From Paenibacillus sp. BSR1-1 (GTDB taxonomy: Bacteria; Bacillota; Bacilli; Bacillales; Cytobacillaceae), in the NCBI RefSeq assembly GCF_030403775.1, contig NZ_JAQMWQ010000015.1, forward strand, positions 62,001-126,000: DNA of 64,000 nucleotides, given 5' to 3'. The notes under the pieces were generated by a model. The model was not told where the DNA came from. It saw only the letters and a program-made list of their open reading frames with translations, and did not search any database. The translations under genes were made by a program, and so were the position numbers. The number at the start of each line of letters is the position of its first letter. Positions within the stretch are counted from its first letter, which is position 1. This document shows positions 1 through 8,538 of the stretch, one piece after another.

Positions 1-147
1 CACATAAAATACAAGAAACGTCTGCTTGGGGTCAGCAAACGTTCTCAGGAGGTAAAAATTTTATTTAGATTTGGCCTTGGTGTAATAATATCTTATGTAC
101 AAGACAGAAAAGTGATTAGACAAGTGCTGAGTCTGATAAAAAAATTT

Positions 148-181
148 CAACAAAAAAAGCCCTAACAGGCTTTTTTTGTTG
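148..181 (-). terminator. Intrinsic terminator after the YjcZ-type gene
   Basis: An A/T-flanked hairpin has arms around AAAGCC and GGCTTT and a 6-nt loop, with homopolymer runs on both sides, so it could work in either direction. It lies 14 bp past the stop of the minus-strand miniprotein gene at 195-329. Confidence 0.75.
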
Positions 182-194
182 AAGTATTGTTTTC

Positions 195-329
195 TTAGAA
201 GCAGATAACTGCTCCTACGATGATTAACAAAATAAACAATACAACGATTAAAGCAAAGCCGCCGCCGAAACCGCAACCGCCGTAGCCGTAGCCGCCGCAA
301 CAACCACCAAATCCACCATAACCGAACAT
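195..329 (-). CDS. YjcZ-family sporulation miniprotein (44 aa)
   Basis: This is a short reading frame from ATG at 329. It has a Gly/Tyr/Cys-rich head (GYGGFGGCCGGYGYG) and one hydrophobic tail helix, FALIVVLFILLIIVGA, which is the hallmark of the YjcZ/YtzL-like Bacillus sporulation miniproteins. A strong ribosome site (AAGGAGGTC, 336-343) sits seven bases upstream. Known members are membrane-associated and made during sporulation; the exact role is unknown. A second, shorter member is encoded at 36503-36586. A longer plus-strand frame over the same DNA is an artefact of the Gly-rich codons. Confidence 0.88.
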   Translation of the reverse strand: MFGYGGFGGCCGGYGYGGCGFGGGFALIVVLFILLIIVGAVICF

Positions 330-462
330 ATATAGACCTCCTTTAGACTTATTCCCTACAATTTATGTAAAGAAACTAAGATGTGGAAGGGCACTTTACC
401 TAGAAATTTTATGGAAAAAATACAGTACCAATTCTGTTCCGCAAAGTTTGCTATTCCTCAAA

Positions 463-490
463 ACAAAAAGGCCCCGTATTAGGGACTTCT
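463..490 (-). terminator. Possible terminator of the region-1 catabolic operon
   Basis: On the minus strand a short GUCCC/GGGGC stem (one G-U pair) is followed by a run of five T. It lies about 35 bp beyond the stop of the last operon gene. The stem is short, so termination may be partial. Confidence 0.45.
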
Positions 491-521
491 TCTGAATAAT
501 ATTTCGAATCTTTTCCCGCGA

Positions 522-1481
522 TTAGTATCTTTCAAGTAATTCGATGATTACTTTGTATGTAGCGGTCGTATCCATATAAGCGTATCTCCCTTTGCCGTTC
601 CAAAAATTCCCCCTTTGGATAACTGGATAGCCTAGATTCTCTAGCAATTTCACTTTTTCATCCATATCATGTACGACGAATGAAATATGGTGGACACCTT
701 CTCCTTGAGTTTCGAGTTGCTTTTTCCACGTGCTTGGTGAATCACCCGGCTCAATTAATTCCAGCTGAAGTAACGGCGTGTTAATAAACAGATATCTCGA
801 CTCTGCTTCGGTTGGTTGGCCTTCAAAGACAACCTGAGTCAGCTCACTTGGACCTGAATGAATAATAGCTGGTTTTTCCACACTCAATAATTTGCAGTAC
901 GATTCGGCCGCCGCATCCAAATCTTTTACAACAAGCGCAAGCTGCTCGACTTTATTGGTTCCTAATAATGGAGTGAAGACATCAGCAGGTGGTGTGGTGT
1001 CCCTTGGTTCCGCACTTTCGAGCAATTCCAATAGTGTTTTATAATCGTTTAACGTATCCACATACACGTATCTGCCATCACTCGACGTAAATTCTCCGCT
1101 CTGCAGGAGTGGATATCCGTTTTCCTCAAAAACTGGCAATCTATCTTTTATAGAATCAACATCAAAAGCGATATGATGAATGCCTTCTCCGACTGTATCT
1201 AAAAACTCGCGCATGGTACCAGGCTCCTGGTTCGGTTCAATCAATTCAATTTGCACCGTCGGAGTGTTGATGAATACCAGTTTACTGCGGGAATCCGTTG
1301 GCTGGCCACGAAAGACTACTTTTGACACTTCACGTTCTCCAGTTAAGAACCAATTGGGCTTAGGGATGCCAAGAAGTTTAGAAAAGGCTTCAGATGCCTG
1401 CTCAATATCACGAACCACAAAAGCAATTTGATTAATGACGTTATTGCCAGCCAGCGGCTTTTTTGTTAAGGATTCGGTCAC
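522..1481 (-). CDS. Double-VOC-domain protein, last gene of aromatic operon
   Basis: The 319-aa protein has two tandem vicinal-oxygen-chelate modules (about residues 15-155 and 172-317). Each repeats the pattern QxAxVVxD, QxELIEP, GxHHIxF and YxxxxELLE. The possible metal ligands are Gln or Glu at strand 1, Glu in ELIEP, His in HHI and the terminal Glu, which resembles methylmalonyl-CoA epimerase or glyoxalase I more than an extradiol dioxygenase. The start is GTG at 1481 with GAGGTG 8 bases upstream. It closes the operon after the dihydrodiol dehydrogenase, so it may epimerise or isomerise a pathway intermediate. The substrate is not known; a second ring-cleavage activity is less likely. Confidence 0.8.
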   Translation of the reverse strand: MTESLTKKPLAGNNVINQIAFVVRDIEQASEAFSKLLGIPKPNWFLTGEREVSKVVFRGQPTDSRSKLVFINTPTVQIELIEPNQEPGTMREFLDTVGEGIHHIAFDVDSIKDRLPVFEENGYPLLQSGEFTSSDGRYVYVDTLNDYKTLLELLESAEPRDTTPPADVFTPLLGTNKVEQLALVVKDLDAAAESYCKLLSVEKPAIIHSGPSELTQVVFEGQPTEAESRYLFINTPLLQLELIEPGDSPSTWKKQLETQGEGVHHISFVVHDMDEKVKLLENLGYPVIQRGNFWNGKGRYAYMDTTATYKVIIELLERY

Positions 1482-1539
1482 GTCGATTCACCTCGGTTAT
1501 AGTTTTTTTCAAAAAAATTGGGCGGTGGCACCCACCCCC

Positions 1540-2325
1540 CTAACCCAGACCGCGAACAGCCAGTCCTCCATCACTTGAAATCACTTCACCCGTAATCGCG
1601 CGTGCCTGATCGGATGCAAGAAGGATATAGGCGCCAACATGATCCTCAGATTTCATCGCAATTTGCAGTGGGTTCCGCTTTTTAATGCTTTTCTCTTTTG
1701 TTTCATTATCGACTATTTTGACAAAAGGCTGTAGAGGCGGAATGACATGCAGTGCCGTTAACGTTCCTCCTGGAGCCACCGCATTCACACGTATTTCTGG
1801 CGCTAATTCAAACGCCAATTGGCGCATTAAGCCAATTTGAGCATGCTTGCTTGCGGTATACCAAACCCCGCCGCCATCGGGATAGAAGCCTGCGCCAGAA
1901 ACAGTGAAAATCATATTTCCCGACGTTTTCTTCAGCTCTTCTACACTGGCTTTTGCTCCGTTAAAATAACCCTTTACGTTGATATCCATCAGCAGATCAT
2001 ATGCATCCGACATGGCATCTGGCGTAACATTTTCAAACTTGGCAAAGCCGTCGAATACGCCGGCATTGGCCACAAAAACATCCAATTTACCGTAAGTTTC
2101 AACTGCTCTCTGGACTGCCTTAACATGATCCTCATAGACCGTCACATCGCCTTCGATACATTGAACCTTGTCACCCAATTGTTGTTTAAGTTCATGTAAT
2201 CCAGCAGCCGATTTATCGAGGATGGTGACGGTTGCGCCCTCCTTTACAAATGCCTCGGTGACTGCCTTTCCAATACCGGAGGCACCTCCAGTCAAATAAA
2301 TTGATTTTCCGCTAAGCTGTTCCAT
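1540..2325 (-). CDS. cis-dihydrodiol dehydrogenase (BphB/HcaB-like SDR)
   Basis: This 261-aa classical short-chain dehydrogenase has the NAD motif TGGASGIG near residue 12, NAG (VANAG) near 85, a catalytic Ser in FTVSGAG and YTASK near 157. The APGGT stretch and the long insertion after ALHVIPP are typical of BphB/HcaB/TodD enzymes. These oxidise the cis-dihydrodiol made by a Rieske dioxygenase to a catechol with NAD+. It lies downstream of the Rieske beta gene, separated by a short repeat array, and upstream of the double-VOC gene. The ribosome site AAGGAGCG is 7 bases before ATG. Function is well supported; the substrate is not. Confidence 0.85.
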   Translation of the reverse strand: MEQLSGKSIYLTGGASGIGKAVTEAFVKEGATVTILDKSAAGLHELKQQLGDKVQCIEGDVTVYEDHVKAVQRAVETYGKLDVFVANAGVFDGFAKFENVTPDAMSDAYDLLMDINVKGYFNGAKASVEELKKTSGNMIFTVSGAGFYPDGGGVWYTASKHAQIGLMRQLAFELAPEIRVNAVAPGGTLTALHVIPPLQPFVKIVDNETKEKSIKKRNPLQIAMKSEDHVGAYILLASDQARAITGEVISSDGGLAVRGLG

Positions 2326-2374
2326 CAGGGCGCTCCTTTCTATTTAAAGCTGCTATTTTTAGAGTTTGGTATGC

Positions 2375-2486
2375 GAGAGTAAATGCTGATTATAAGAGAG
2401 TTAACCCCGTTTATCCGAGAGTAATTGTCTTCTATCCGAGAGTTAACCCCGCTTATCCGAGAGTAATCGTCTTTTTATCCGAGAAT
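2375..2486. repeat. Tandem 21-bp repeats with TATCCGAGAG core
   Basis: GAGAGT/GAGAA starts recur at 2375, 2396, 2417, 2438, 2459 and 2481, with spacings of 21, 21, 21, 21 and 22. The last four carry the full TATCCGAGA core. Alternate units carry TTAACCCCG or TAATTGTCT tails, giving a 42-bp higher-order period. The array fills the gap between the Rieske beta subunit and dihydrodiol dehydrogenase genes, inside the operon. It shares the TATCCG core and approximate unit length with the array at 32108-32812. Confidence 0.85.
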
Positions 2487-2507
2487 CACAACAAATCACT
2501 TTGACGA

Positions 2508-3017
2508 TTAAACAAAAATAGCCAGATTTCTTGTATTTAAAGTCGTTTGGTCGACGATGAAGACGCGCTTGGACAGCTTCCATTCCCCGTCTACGAATGT
2601 AAATTCATCCTGACGCTCCCCTGAAATTAAATCGTGGTGGATATCGGTGCTTCGGCTCCGATAGATGGTCAAATAACTGTTTACAACCGCCTTTTCATTT
2701 GGTGCATACTCAAGAAGGCGGACATTATTAACAGACCTTCGTGTCCTTGATGGCGGGATTTCAGCCCAAGCGTAATCCGTTTTTAAACGATCAACGCGTA
2801 TTTTCAATAATTCAATGTCGTCATAAAAAGCAAACATATCTAAAGAATAATCAGGACGTTCGATCCCTTCCTTGTTGACCCTGACCGGCATGGAATAAGA
2901 AATATCAGGGTGCAGCAAACTGAACCACCCATCAAAATCAATATCATCCAACAGTTTCGCTTCTAAATATAACCATTGTTCAAATTCATAGGTTGCCAGC
3001 ATCTTCTCTAAACTCAT
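2508..3017 (-). CDS. Aromatic-ring-hydroxylating dioxygenase, beta subunit
   Basis: The protein is about 169 aa and of the NTF2-like/HcaF-BphA2 family. It shows the N-terminal FEQWLYLEAKLLDDIDFDGW pattern, DYSLDMFAFYDDIELLKIRVDRL and RTRRSVNNVRLLE, which fit the small subunit of class II/III Rieske dioxygenases. The beta subunit packs the alpha3beta3 hexamer and has no cofactor. Two adjacent ATGs (3020, 3017) are possible; the second has the better spacing to AGGAGGA. The gene follows the alpha subunit by about 45 bp. No ferredoxin or reductase gene lies nearby, so electron transfer partners must be encoded elsewhere. Confidence 0.85.
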   Translation of the reverse strand: MSLEKMLATYEFEQWLYLEAKLLDDIDFDGWFSLLHPDISYSMPVRVNKEGIERPDYSLDMFAFYDDIELLKIRVDRLKTDYAWAEIPPSRTRRSVNNVRLLEYAPNEKAVVNSYLTIYRSRSTDIHHDLISGERQDEFTFVDGEWKLSKRVFIVDQTTLNTRNLAIFV

Positions 3018-3064
3018 CATGACTCCTCCTTACACTTTTTTATCTTCGTCACTTCAAAAATACT

Positions 3065-4369
3065 TTAAGAAGTCATTAGATCAAGCCAGTAGCGATAAAA
3101 GTTTCGTTGATTGGCCTCTGTGAATTTATCATCATAAACAACCCCTGGCCCAATGAAATCCTCTACAGGCTTGCGATGTAAGCCCATCGTATAGTTAAAA
3201 GTCAGCTGTTTAACCAATGGCATTGTACCAGACGCGGCAGCGGTAATATCCGTAAATACCTCTGTGTCATCCTGTTCAAAAATTCCAGAAGGACTGAATG
3301 TTAAAATAAACGACTCACGGGAGCGTCTTTTCCAATCGCTTGAAGCGTTCTTCTCCACTAACAGCCAAGTAATGACCTCCATCTTGTCGACACTAATAGG
3401 TCTCCAAAGACGAACAGAAGTATTAGAAATCAACTGACCTTTGACTTTTGTATGGGAAATTAGGAAAGATAGATTCGGAAAAATATTGCCAATCATATTT
3501 TTTAGATTGCACAAAACATCATACTGTTCTTCTGTTAAATTAGACTTGTATTCTTCTTTTAGTTCCTCCGGAAAAGCAAAATCAGGATTCGGAGTGCCCA
3601 AATTTAAGCCATGCCCATTGGTTGTATGAATTTGATAGCCTTTTTTGGAATAGGTGGCACTTGGGACCATTCCCAATTTAACAATGGAACCATGAGTAAC
3701 CATCGTATGATAAGAGTCGCCGACAAAATTATCTGCACCTATTTTCCAGTTCGAGTGAATAACGAATCGTTGGGGCGGCCCCACGACCTCCATTTCGGCA
3801 CGGCCTGCTAAAATATCGAGATACCATTTAAATTCACCCAAAAAGTCTTCTAAAGGTTCAGCCTGATCATTCCATGTGCCGAACAAAAGACCTTTGTAGG
3901 AATCGATTCTAATTTTATGAAGCCCTAATCCAGATTTATCGAAATCCCCGCCATAAATATCCTTTTGCAGCGGTACCCCAATACAATCTCCATTGTTTTT
4001 AAAATTAAAGCCATGATACGGGCAGGTAAACGAAGATTTATTTCCTGCATCGGCCCGGCATAGCTTCATACCGCGGTGTGTACACATATTATATAGGCCG
4101 CGAATTTCTCCATCTGAACCTCGTGAAATAATCACCGAATAACCAGCAAGGTCCCTTGTAATGAAATCATTTTTGTTTGGAATTTCAGATTCATGGCCGA
4201 TAAACAACCATGTTTTTAAAAATACTTTTTTATGCTCAATGTCATAAATCTTTGGGTCACCTAGAAGCGAGGCAGGAATTGCGCCCATTTCTGGCTGAAC
4301 GGATTCTTTTAAGTATTCAATCGCATCTTGCTGAGACATTTCTTCAAGATTTATGTTTGTTTTCATCAT
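3065..4369 (-). CDS. Rieske aromatic-ring-hydroxylating dioxygenase, alpha subunit
   Basis: This 434-aa catalytic subunit matches the normal length of BphA1/HcaE/NahAc-type oxygenases. The N-terminal Rieske [2Fe-2S] domain shows CTHRGMKLC (near residue 94) and CPYHGF (near 114). The catalytic domain has the mononuclear iron motif GDSYHTMVTH (Asp, His-x4-His) near 219-228 and the third ligand in FEQDD near 361. It would insert O2 into an aromatic ring to give a cis-dihydrodiol, matching the dihydrodiol dehydrogenase downstream. The start is ATG 4369 with GGGGGA 7 bases upstream. The likely substrate is an aromatic acid or hydrocarbon; this cannot be read from the sequence. Confidence 0.92.
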   Translation of the reverse strand: MMKTNINLEEMSQQDAIEYLKESVQPEMGAIPASLLGDPKIYDIEHKKVFLKTWLFIGHESEIPNKNDFITRDLAGYSVIISRGSDGEIRGLYNMCTHRGMKLCRADAGNKSSFTCPYHGFNFKNNGDCIGVPLQKDIYGGDFDKSGLGLHKIRIDSYKGLLFGTWNDQAEPLEDFLGEFKWYLDILAGRAEMEVVGPPQRFVIHSNWKIGADNFVGDSYHTMVTHGSIVKLGMVPSATYSKKGYQIHTTNGHGLNLGTPNPDFAFPEELKEEYKSNLTEEQYDVLCNLKNMIGNIFPNLSFLISHTKVKGQLISNTSVRLWRPISVDKMEVITWLLVEKNASSDWKRRSRESFILTFSPSGIFEQDDTEVFTDITAAASGTMPLVKQLTFNYTMGLHRKPVEDFIGPGVVYDDKFTEANQRNFYRYWLDLMTS

Positions 4370-4495
4370 AGCCTATTCCCCCTAAGTACTAAATTCTTGT
4401 ATCTTATTTTTACAGGAGAATGATTTCAAAAATCTTTGGGTTTCCCCTGTTTTCTTCCTTATTATAAATGAACATCCCCATTTTCATTCTAGCAC

Positions 4496-5281
4496 TTATC
4501 CGACCTTGACCACCGCATCTTTGTTTTTCAAAACAGACAAGACACTAAGGGCAGCGAGGTAGCTTGTTCTTGGATTATTCGGCATCGGGTCATTCTCGAC
4601 AACCAGAGATAATTTTCCGAACGACCCGGCGGCCTCAATCGAGTGGCTGTTTTTCCGAACTGCTGGATCCGATATTATTTTAACTACCGTCTTATCCGGA
4701 CCCAAGCCCGCTAAGGACAAAATGATTGATACATTAATATTTTTCGGAAACAATTCAATCGCTTCATGAGCTGAGCCTTCGAACATCACTTGTTCGCAGT
4801 CGGCAGGAGCACCTGGCAAGGCCGCCGGAGGCTTCCTCGTTACAATCGAAACCGATTCCAGCTCGCCAATGGATTTCGCCGCCTTCAGGATATCCAATCC
4901 ACCAATCGCCCCTGATGGCAAATATATTTTCGTGCTATTTTTTTGGCAAATTTCTTCAAGCTGCCGGTAAAAATCCACATCGGCTAACGCGCCGACACTG
5001 CTAAGCACTAAATCCTTGCCGCTTGCGAGAATGTCGGCGCCATAATCCTTCACCACTTGTATTGTCGCCGCTTCAATCACAACGTCAATGTCAGCAGACT
5101 GGATCAACGATTGCGGATCCAAAAAACTTTCTGTATCAAACTGTGCCGCAAGCTGCCCTGCCGTTTGTTCGTTTCGCGTATAAAGGCCGACAATTTTACT
5201 CCCTGGAAGAAGACCATTGATATTGATGCTTTGGAGAAGAAACTGCCCAATATTTCCTCCGCCAATTAACCCTATTTTCAT
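4496..5281 (-). CDS. L-aspartate dehydrogenase-like protein (NadX family)
   Basis: The 261-aa protein has an N-terminal Rossmann motif GLIGGGNIGQ and the C-terminal DUF108 domain of aspartate dehydrogenases: SGAIGGLD, the LAGLGPDKT and SDPAVRKNSHSIEA stretch with the expected catalytic His, and NNPRTSYLAALS. Family members interconvert aspartate and iminoaspartate or oxaloacetate with NAD(P)H. No nadA or nadC is adjacent. It is embedded between the Rieske alpha and aldehyde dehydrogenase genes, so a catabolic role, perhaps on an imine, amino acid or oxo-acid intermediate, seems more likely than NAD synthesis. That role is inference. ATG 5281 follows AAAGGAGGA. Confidence 0.82.
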   Translation of the reverse strand: MKIGLIGGGNIGQFLLQSININGLLPGSKIVGLYTRNEQTAGQLAAQFDTESFLDPQSLIQSADIDVVIEAATIQVVKDYGADILASGKDLVLSSVGALADVDFYRQLEEICQKNSTKIYLPSGAIGGLDILKAAKSIGELESVSIVTRKPPAALPGAPADCEQVMFEGSAHEAIELFPKNINVSIILSLAGLGPDKTVVKIISDPAVRKNSHSIEAAGSFGKLSLVVENDPMPNNPRTSYLAALSVLSVLKNKDAVVKVG

Positions 5282-5330
5282 CTGGTTTCCTCCTTTCTAA
5301 AGGTAATGTAAAAGTTTTAACTTCGAGAAT

Positions 5331-5362
5331 TGTCCAGCTCCAGCGCCTAGGGGCTTCCGCTT
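5331..5362. repeat. Fragment of a common Bacillus intergenic repeat
   Basis: TGTCCAGCTCCAGCGCCTAG followed by GGGCTTCCGCTT matches, from memory, the start of an element seen many times in Bacillaceae genomes. Here only the first part survives, between two operon genes. Without a genome-wide search the copy number in this strain is unknown. Confidence 0.4.
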
Positions 5363-5365
5363 TTC

Positions 5366-6811
5366 TTAGTTGGCCAAACCGTAAGAATCAGCGAAGTATT
5401 CCAGCCCGCAATGTCTTGTTTCACGAGACAATCCGCTCTCTTTTAAACCTGGAAAATCAAGATGAAGATCCTGGAACACAGTATGGTTATTGTGGAATAC
5501 AGCGCCTGCCTCCAAGCGGTCTGCCAATTCCACCGCAAGCTCTTCATCTTCTGTCCAAACAGATGCCCGTAAACCGAACTCACTGTCATTGGCAAGCTTC
5601 ACGACTTGATCGATATCGGAAAATGGGAGGATCGGAATAACAGGTCCGAATTGTTCTGCGCGAACAATTTCACTTGTTTGCTCTACACCGGTAATGATAG
5701 TCGGCATGATGTAATAACCTTGTTCCCATGATTCCGGATCGAGCTGAATGCCCCCTGTAATGACGTTAGCTCCTGATTCAGCTGCTCGTTTGATCAGGCC
5801 GTTGACATAGTCATATTGAGATTTATTATTTAAAGGTCCCATTTCCACATCAGGCTGAATCCCATTTCCAACCCGAATACGGCTGAATTCTTTCTTTAAT
5901 TTTTCAACCGCTTCCTCATATCTAGATTCGTGCACATAAATCCTTTTAATTGCTGAACAAACCTGCCCTGCCGCACGAAGAACTCCAAAACGCAGACGCT
6001 TGATCGCTTCATCATCCAAATTTACATCCGGAAGAAGAATTGCAGCATCGTTCCCGCCAAGCTCCATGTACAGTTTCTTTACGGTGCCGCTGGCGGCGCG
6101 CATAATTTCCTTCCCCGTTTCCGTGCTCCCCACGAATGCAATCGTGCGAACCCGTGGATCCGAGCAAAGCGCATCCCCAATCACACCTCCGGAGCCTGAC
6201 ACAACATTGATGACCCCATCCGGAAAATAGGAAGCGACGACTTTTAAAAACGTCATGATCGTTAATGGACAGCTGGTTGCCGGCTTCACAACGACCGTAT
6301 TTCCAGTCAGAACAGCCGGAATGACCCGCTTAAAGGTCAGAATCATCGGTGAGTTCCAAGGCGAGATGATTGCGGCAACGCCCCGCGGACGCTTGCGGAT
6401 TTGCACCTTTTGATTCCCAGGCAGGCTTTTTGGCTGCCACCATTCTAGTAATTCCTCTGCCCCTTGCTTCATAATATCGATACATCGGAGTAAATCCTTT
6501 TTCGCTTCAACTAAGACCTTACCATTCTCGCGGACTAGCAGACTAACATTCTCTTCAATGATGGCACGAATCTCCTCAGCTGCCAGCTGCATCCGGTTTG
6601 CCCGGTCCTCAATTTTACTTTGCGACCAGCTTTCATAGGCTTTTGCTGCTGTTGCCACCGCCTGGTCTACATCCTCCTTTGAACATAAAGCCACCTCGCC
6701 GACCACTTCACTTGTATGTGCTGGATTGATGACATTTGCTGTTTTTGCCGCTTGAATCCATTTTCCGCCAATCAGATATTTACCAGATACAGATGGATAT
6801 GTTGAAATCAC
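5366..6811 (-). CDS. NAD(P)-dependent aldehyde dehydrogenase
   Basis: This is a roughly 481-aa ALDH-superfamily enzyme. It shows SPWNSPMI with the N-terminal catalytic Asn, KPATSCPL, GSTETG, the general-base Glu in MELGGND and the nucleophile Cys in AGQVCSA near residue 283. It oxidises an aldehyde to an acid. The upstream gene is a ThDP enzyme of the decarboxylase/lyase superfamily, so the pair could decarboxylate a 2-oxo acid and oxidise the aldehyde product. AAGGAGGA directly abuts an ATG at 6817, whereas GTG at 6811 has ideal 7-base spacing, so GTG is preferred. The gene starts 12 bp after the ThDP gene, whose stop overlaps this ribosome site. Confidence 0.88.
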   Translation of the reverse strand: MISTYPSVSGKYLIGGKWIQAAKTANVINPAHTSEVVGEVALCSKEDVDQAVATAAKAYESWSQSKIEDRANRMQLAAEEIRAIIEENVSLLVRENGKVLVEAKKDLLRCIDIMKQGAEELLEWWQPKSLPGNQKVQIRKRPRGVAAIISPWNSPMILTFKRVIPAVLTGNTVVVKPATSCPLTIMTFLKVVASYFPDGVINVVSGSGGVIGDALCSDPRVRTIAFVGSTETGKEIMRAASGTVKKLYMELGGNDAAILLPDVNLDDEAIKRLRFGVLRAAGQVCSAIKRIYVHESRYEEAVEKLKKEFSRIRVGNGIQPDVEMGPLNNKSQYDYVNGLIKRAAESGANVITGGIQLDPESWEQGYYIMPTIITGVEQTSEIVRAEQFGPVIPILPFSDIDQVVKLANDSEFGLRASVWTEDEELAVELADRLEAGAVFHNNHTVFQDLHLDFPGLKESGLSRETRHCGLEYFADSYGLAN

Positions 6812-6823
6812 TGTCATTCCTCC

Positions 6824-8515
6824 TTATAACTTCTTTGGCTTGAAAGCATCAGCTGCACCCGGAGGACCTCCAAATGGTTTCGCCATTGGTCCAACCGCAT
6901 CCATGTCTACTACAATCATCGTTGGCTTTTTGTTTTCTACGGCCTTCTCGAGCTCTGTGACAAACTCTGCTGGTGAACCGATTCGTGATGCTTCAAATCC
7001 CATCGATTGACTTAACTGGACAAAGTCAGGGCTCATCAAATCAACAGCCACTTGACGTCCATAAGCGGCACTTTGAATATTTCGAAGCACCCCGTAGCCT
7101 GCATCATCAAACAGGACAATGATTAATGGCAGTTTTTCTTGAGCGGCGGTTGCCATTTCGCCGACATTGACCATAAACCCGCCATCACCTGCCATCAGGA
7201 CAACCGGGCGATCCTTGTAGCCCATTTGCGCACCAATCGCAGTTGGCAGTCCTTGACCAATTCCGCCGCCAGATGCGTGAATCGATGTCCTAGGTTCATA
7301 GATTTCAAAAAGGCGGCTGCCCCACACATTCGCTTGTACGGTGACATCGCGGACTAAAATCGTGTTTTGCGGCAGTACTTTTCGCATGCCATCAAGAATT
7401 TGTTCGTATGGCCCAAGTGTGGCTCTTAACTGTGTACGCAATTCCTCTCGAACGGACTGTACCTCATCAAGATAAGCAGAATCCGGAACAATAGATGTAT
7501 TAGATAATTCTTGATTTAACCCTTGTAAAATTTGTCTGGCATCCCCTACTAGCCCATAGCTTGCTTCATAGTTTCGATTGATCGCCAGCCAGTCGGCATC
7601 AATGGCGATGTGTTCTTTTGGAACAGTGACTTTCCAATTGGAGGTTTCATTCCCTCTAAATCGAACACCTATACTGATCAGCAAGTCGGCCTTTTTCAAC
7701 AGGTCTTTCGTTAATTCATAAGCGGCAAAGTGACCGATGCACTGAGGATGGTCTTCTGGAATACTTCCTTTTCCAGACTGGCTTGTGATAACAGCAGCTC
7801 CAATCTTTTCTGCCAGTTCTTGAACTTCATTTGATGCACCAGACGTAATCACGCCTCCTCCTGCCCAAATAACCGGCCGGCGGGCTTGGGAGATTTTCAT
7901 TAATGCCTCTTCAGGCAAATATGGAAGGGTTTGATTGGATGGAGCCATTGTTCTGATTTCATCAATCGGATAGCTAGGGATAATAGCAGATTGAAAATCA
8001 ATGGGGATTTCAAGCGTTACAGGTCCTGACGGATAGGCAAAGGCATCCTGAATCGCTTGCCTTACAACTGCCGCAGCCTGTTCAGGCCTTCTTAAACGGA
8101 CCGCTTTTTTACTGCACCCTTCCATCATCGACAACTGGTCCTTACATTCATGGATATATCCCCTGCCAGTTCCTAAATAAGATGAAGCCACCTCACCAGT
8201 TAGATGAAGAACCGGCACCCCTGCTGCCCATGCTTCAATTAAAGAACCGGCGGCATTCCCAGCACCCGTTCCTGTACTTGTAATCACTACTCCTAATTTT
8301 CCTGTCGCTCTAGCATAGCCGTCCGCCATATTGGCCGCGCCGCTCTCTCCGCGGGAACAGACTAAATGAATGCTCCCTTCGCGAAGAATGGCATCATAGA
8401 TCGGCATATTATGGATACTGACAATTCCAAATGCTACCTCTACACCGGCACGGACAAGTTCTTTTACTACTGCATCTGCTGTTGTAAATTCCATTTGCTT
8501 TTGTTCACTCATCAT
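6824..8515 (-). CDS. ThDP-dependent enzyme (acetolactate synthase/benzoylformate decarboxylase superfamily)
   Basis: The 563-aa protein has the three domains of this superfamily: PYR domain with the cofactor-activating Glu in SRGESGAANMADGYAR (near residue 56), central Rossmann domain (RRPVIWAGGG), and PP domain with the GDGGF motif near 442 and FDDAGYG where most relatives have FNNxGYG or FNDxGYG. The unusual first Asp of that pair is worth noting. It is too divergent for a substrate call: decarboxylation of an aromatic 2-oxo acid or a carboligation are both possible. No ilvN-like subunit is adjacent. Genes on either side encode an SDR and an aldehyde dehydrogenase in the same operon. Confidence 0.82.
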   Translation of the reverse strand: MMSEQKQMEFTTADAVVKELVRAGVEVAFGIVSIHNMPIYDAILREGSIHLVCSRGESGAANMADGYARATGKLGVVITSTGTGAGNAAGSLIEAWAAGVPVLHLTGEVASSYLGTGRGYIHECKDQLSMMEGCSKKAVRLRRPEQAAAVVRQAIQDAFAYPSGPVTLEIPIDFQSAIIPSYPIDEIRTMAPSNQTLPYLPEEALMKISQARRPVIWAGGGVITSGASNEVQELAEKIGAAVITSQSGKGSIPEDHPQCIGHFAAYELTKDLLKKADLLISIGVRFRGNETSNWKVTVPKEHIAIDADWLAINRNYEASYGLVGDARQILQGLNQELSNTSIVPDSAYLDEVQSVREELRTQLRATLGPYEQILDGMRKVLPQNTILVRDVTVQANVWGSRLFEIYEPRTSIHASGGGIGQGLPTAIGAQMGYKDRPVVLMAGDGGFMVNVGEMATAAQEKLPLIIVLFDDAGYGVLRNIQSAAYGRQVAVDLMSPDFVQLSQSMGFEASRIGSPAEFVTELEKAVENKKPTMIVVDMDAVGPMAKPFGGPPGAADAFKPKKL

Positions 8516-8538
8516 CTATTCCTGCCTTTACCTGAAAA

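Noticed and set aside
1..60. Imperfect inverted repeat AACGTCTGC / GCAAACGTT at the left edge
   Set aside because: It lies at the window boundary without visible gene context or T-run, so no function can be supported.
61..303. 80-codon minus-strand frame rich in Arg
   Set aside because: It overlaps, in another phase, the Gly/Tyr-rich YjcZ-type gene and its terminator; composition is that of the antisense of GGN codons.
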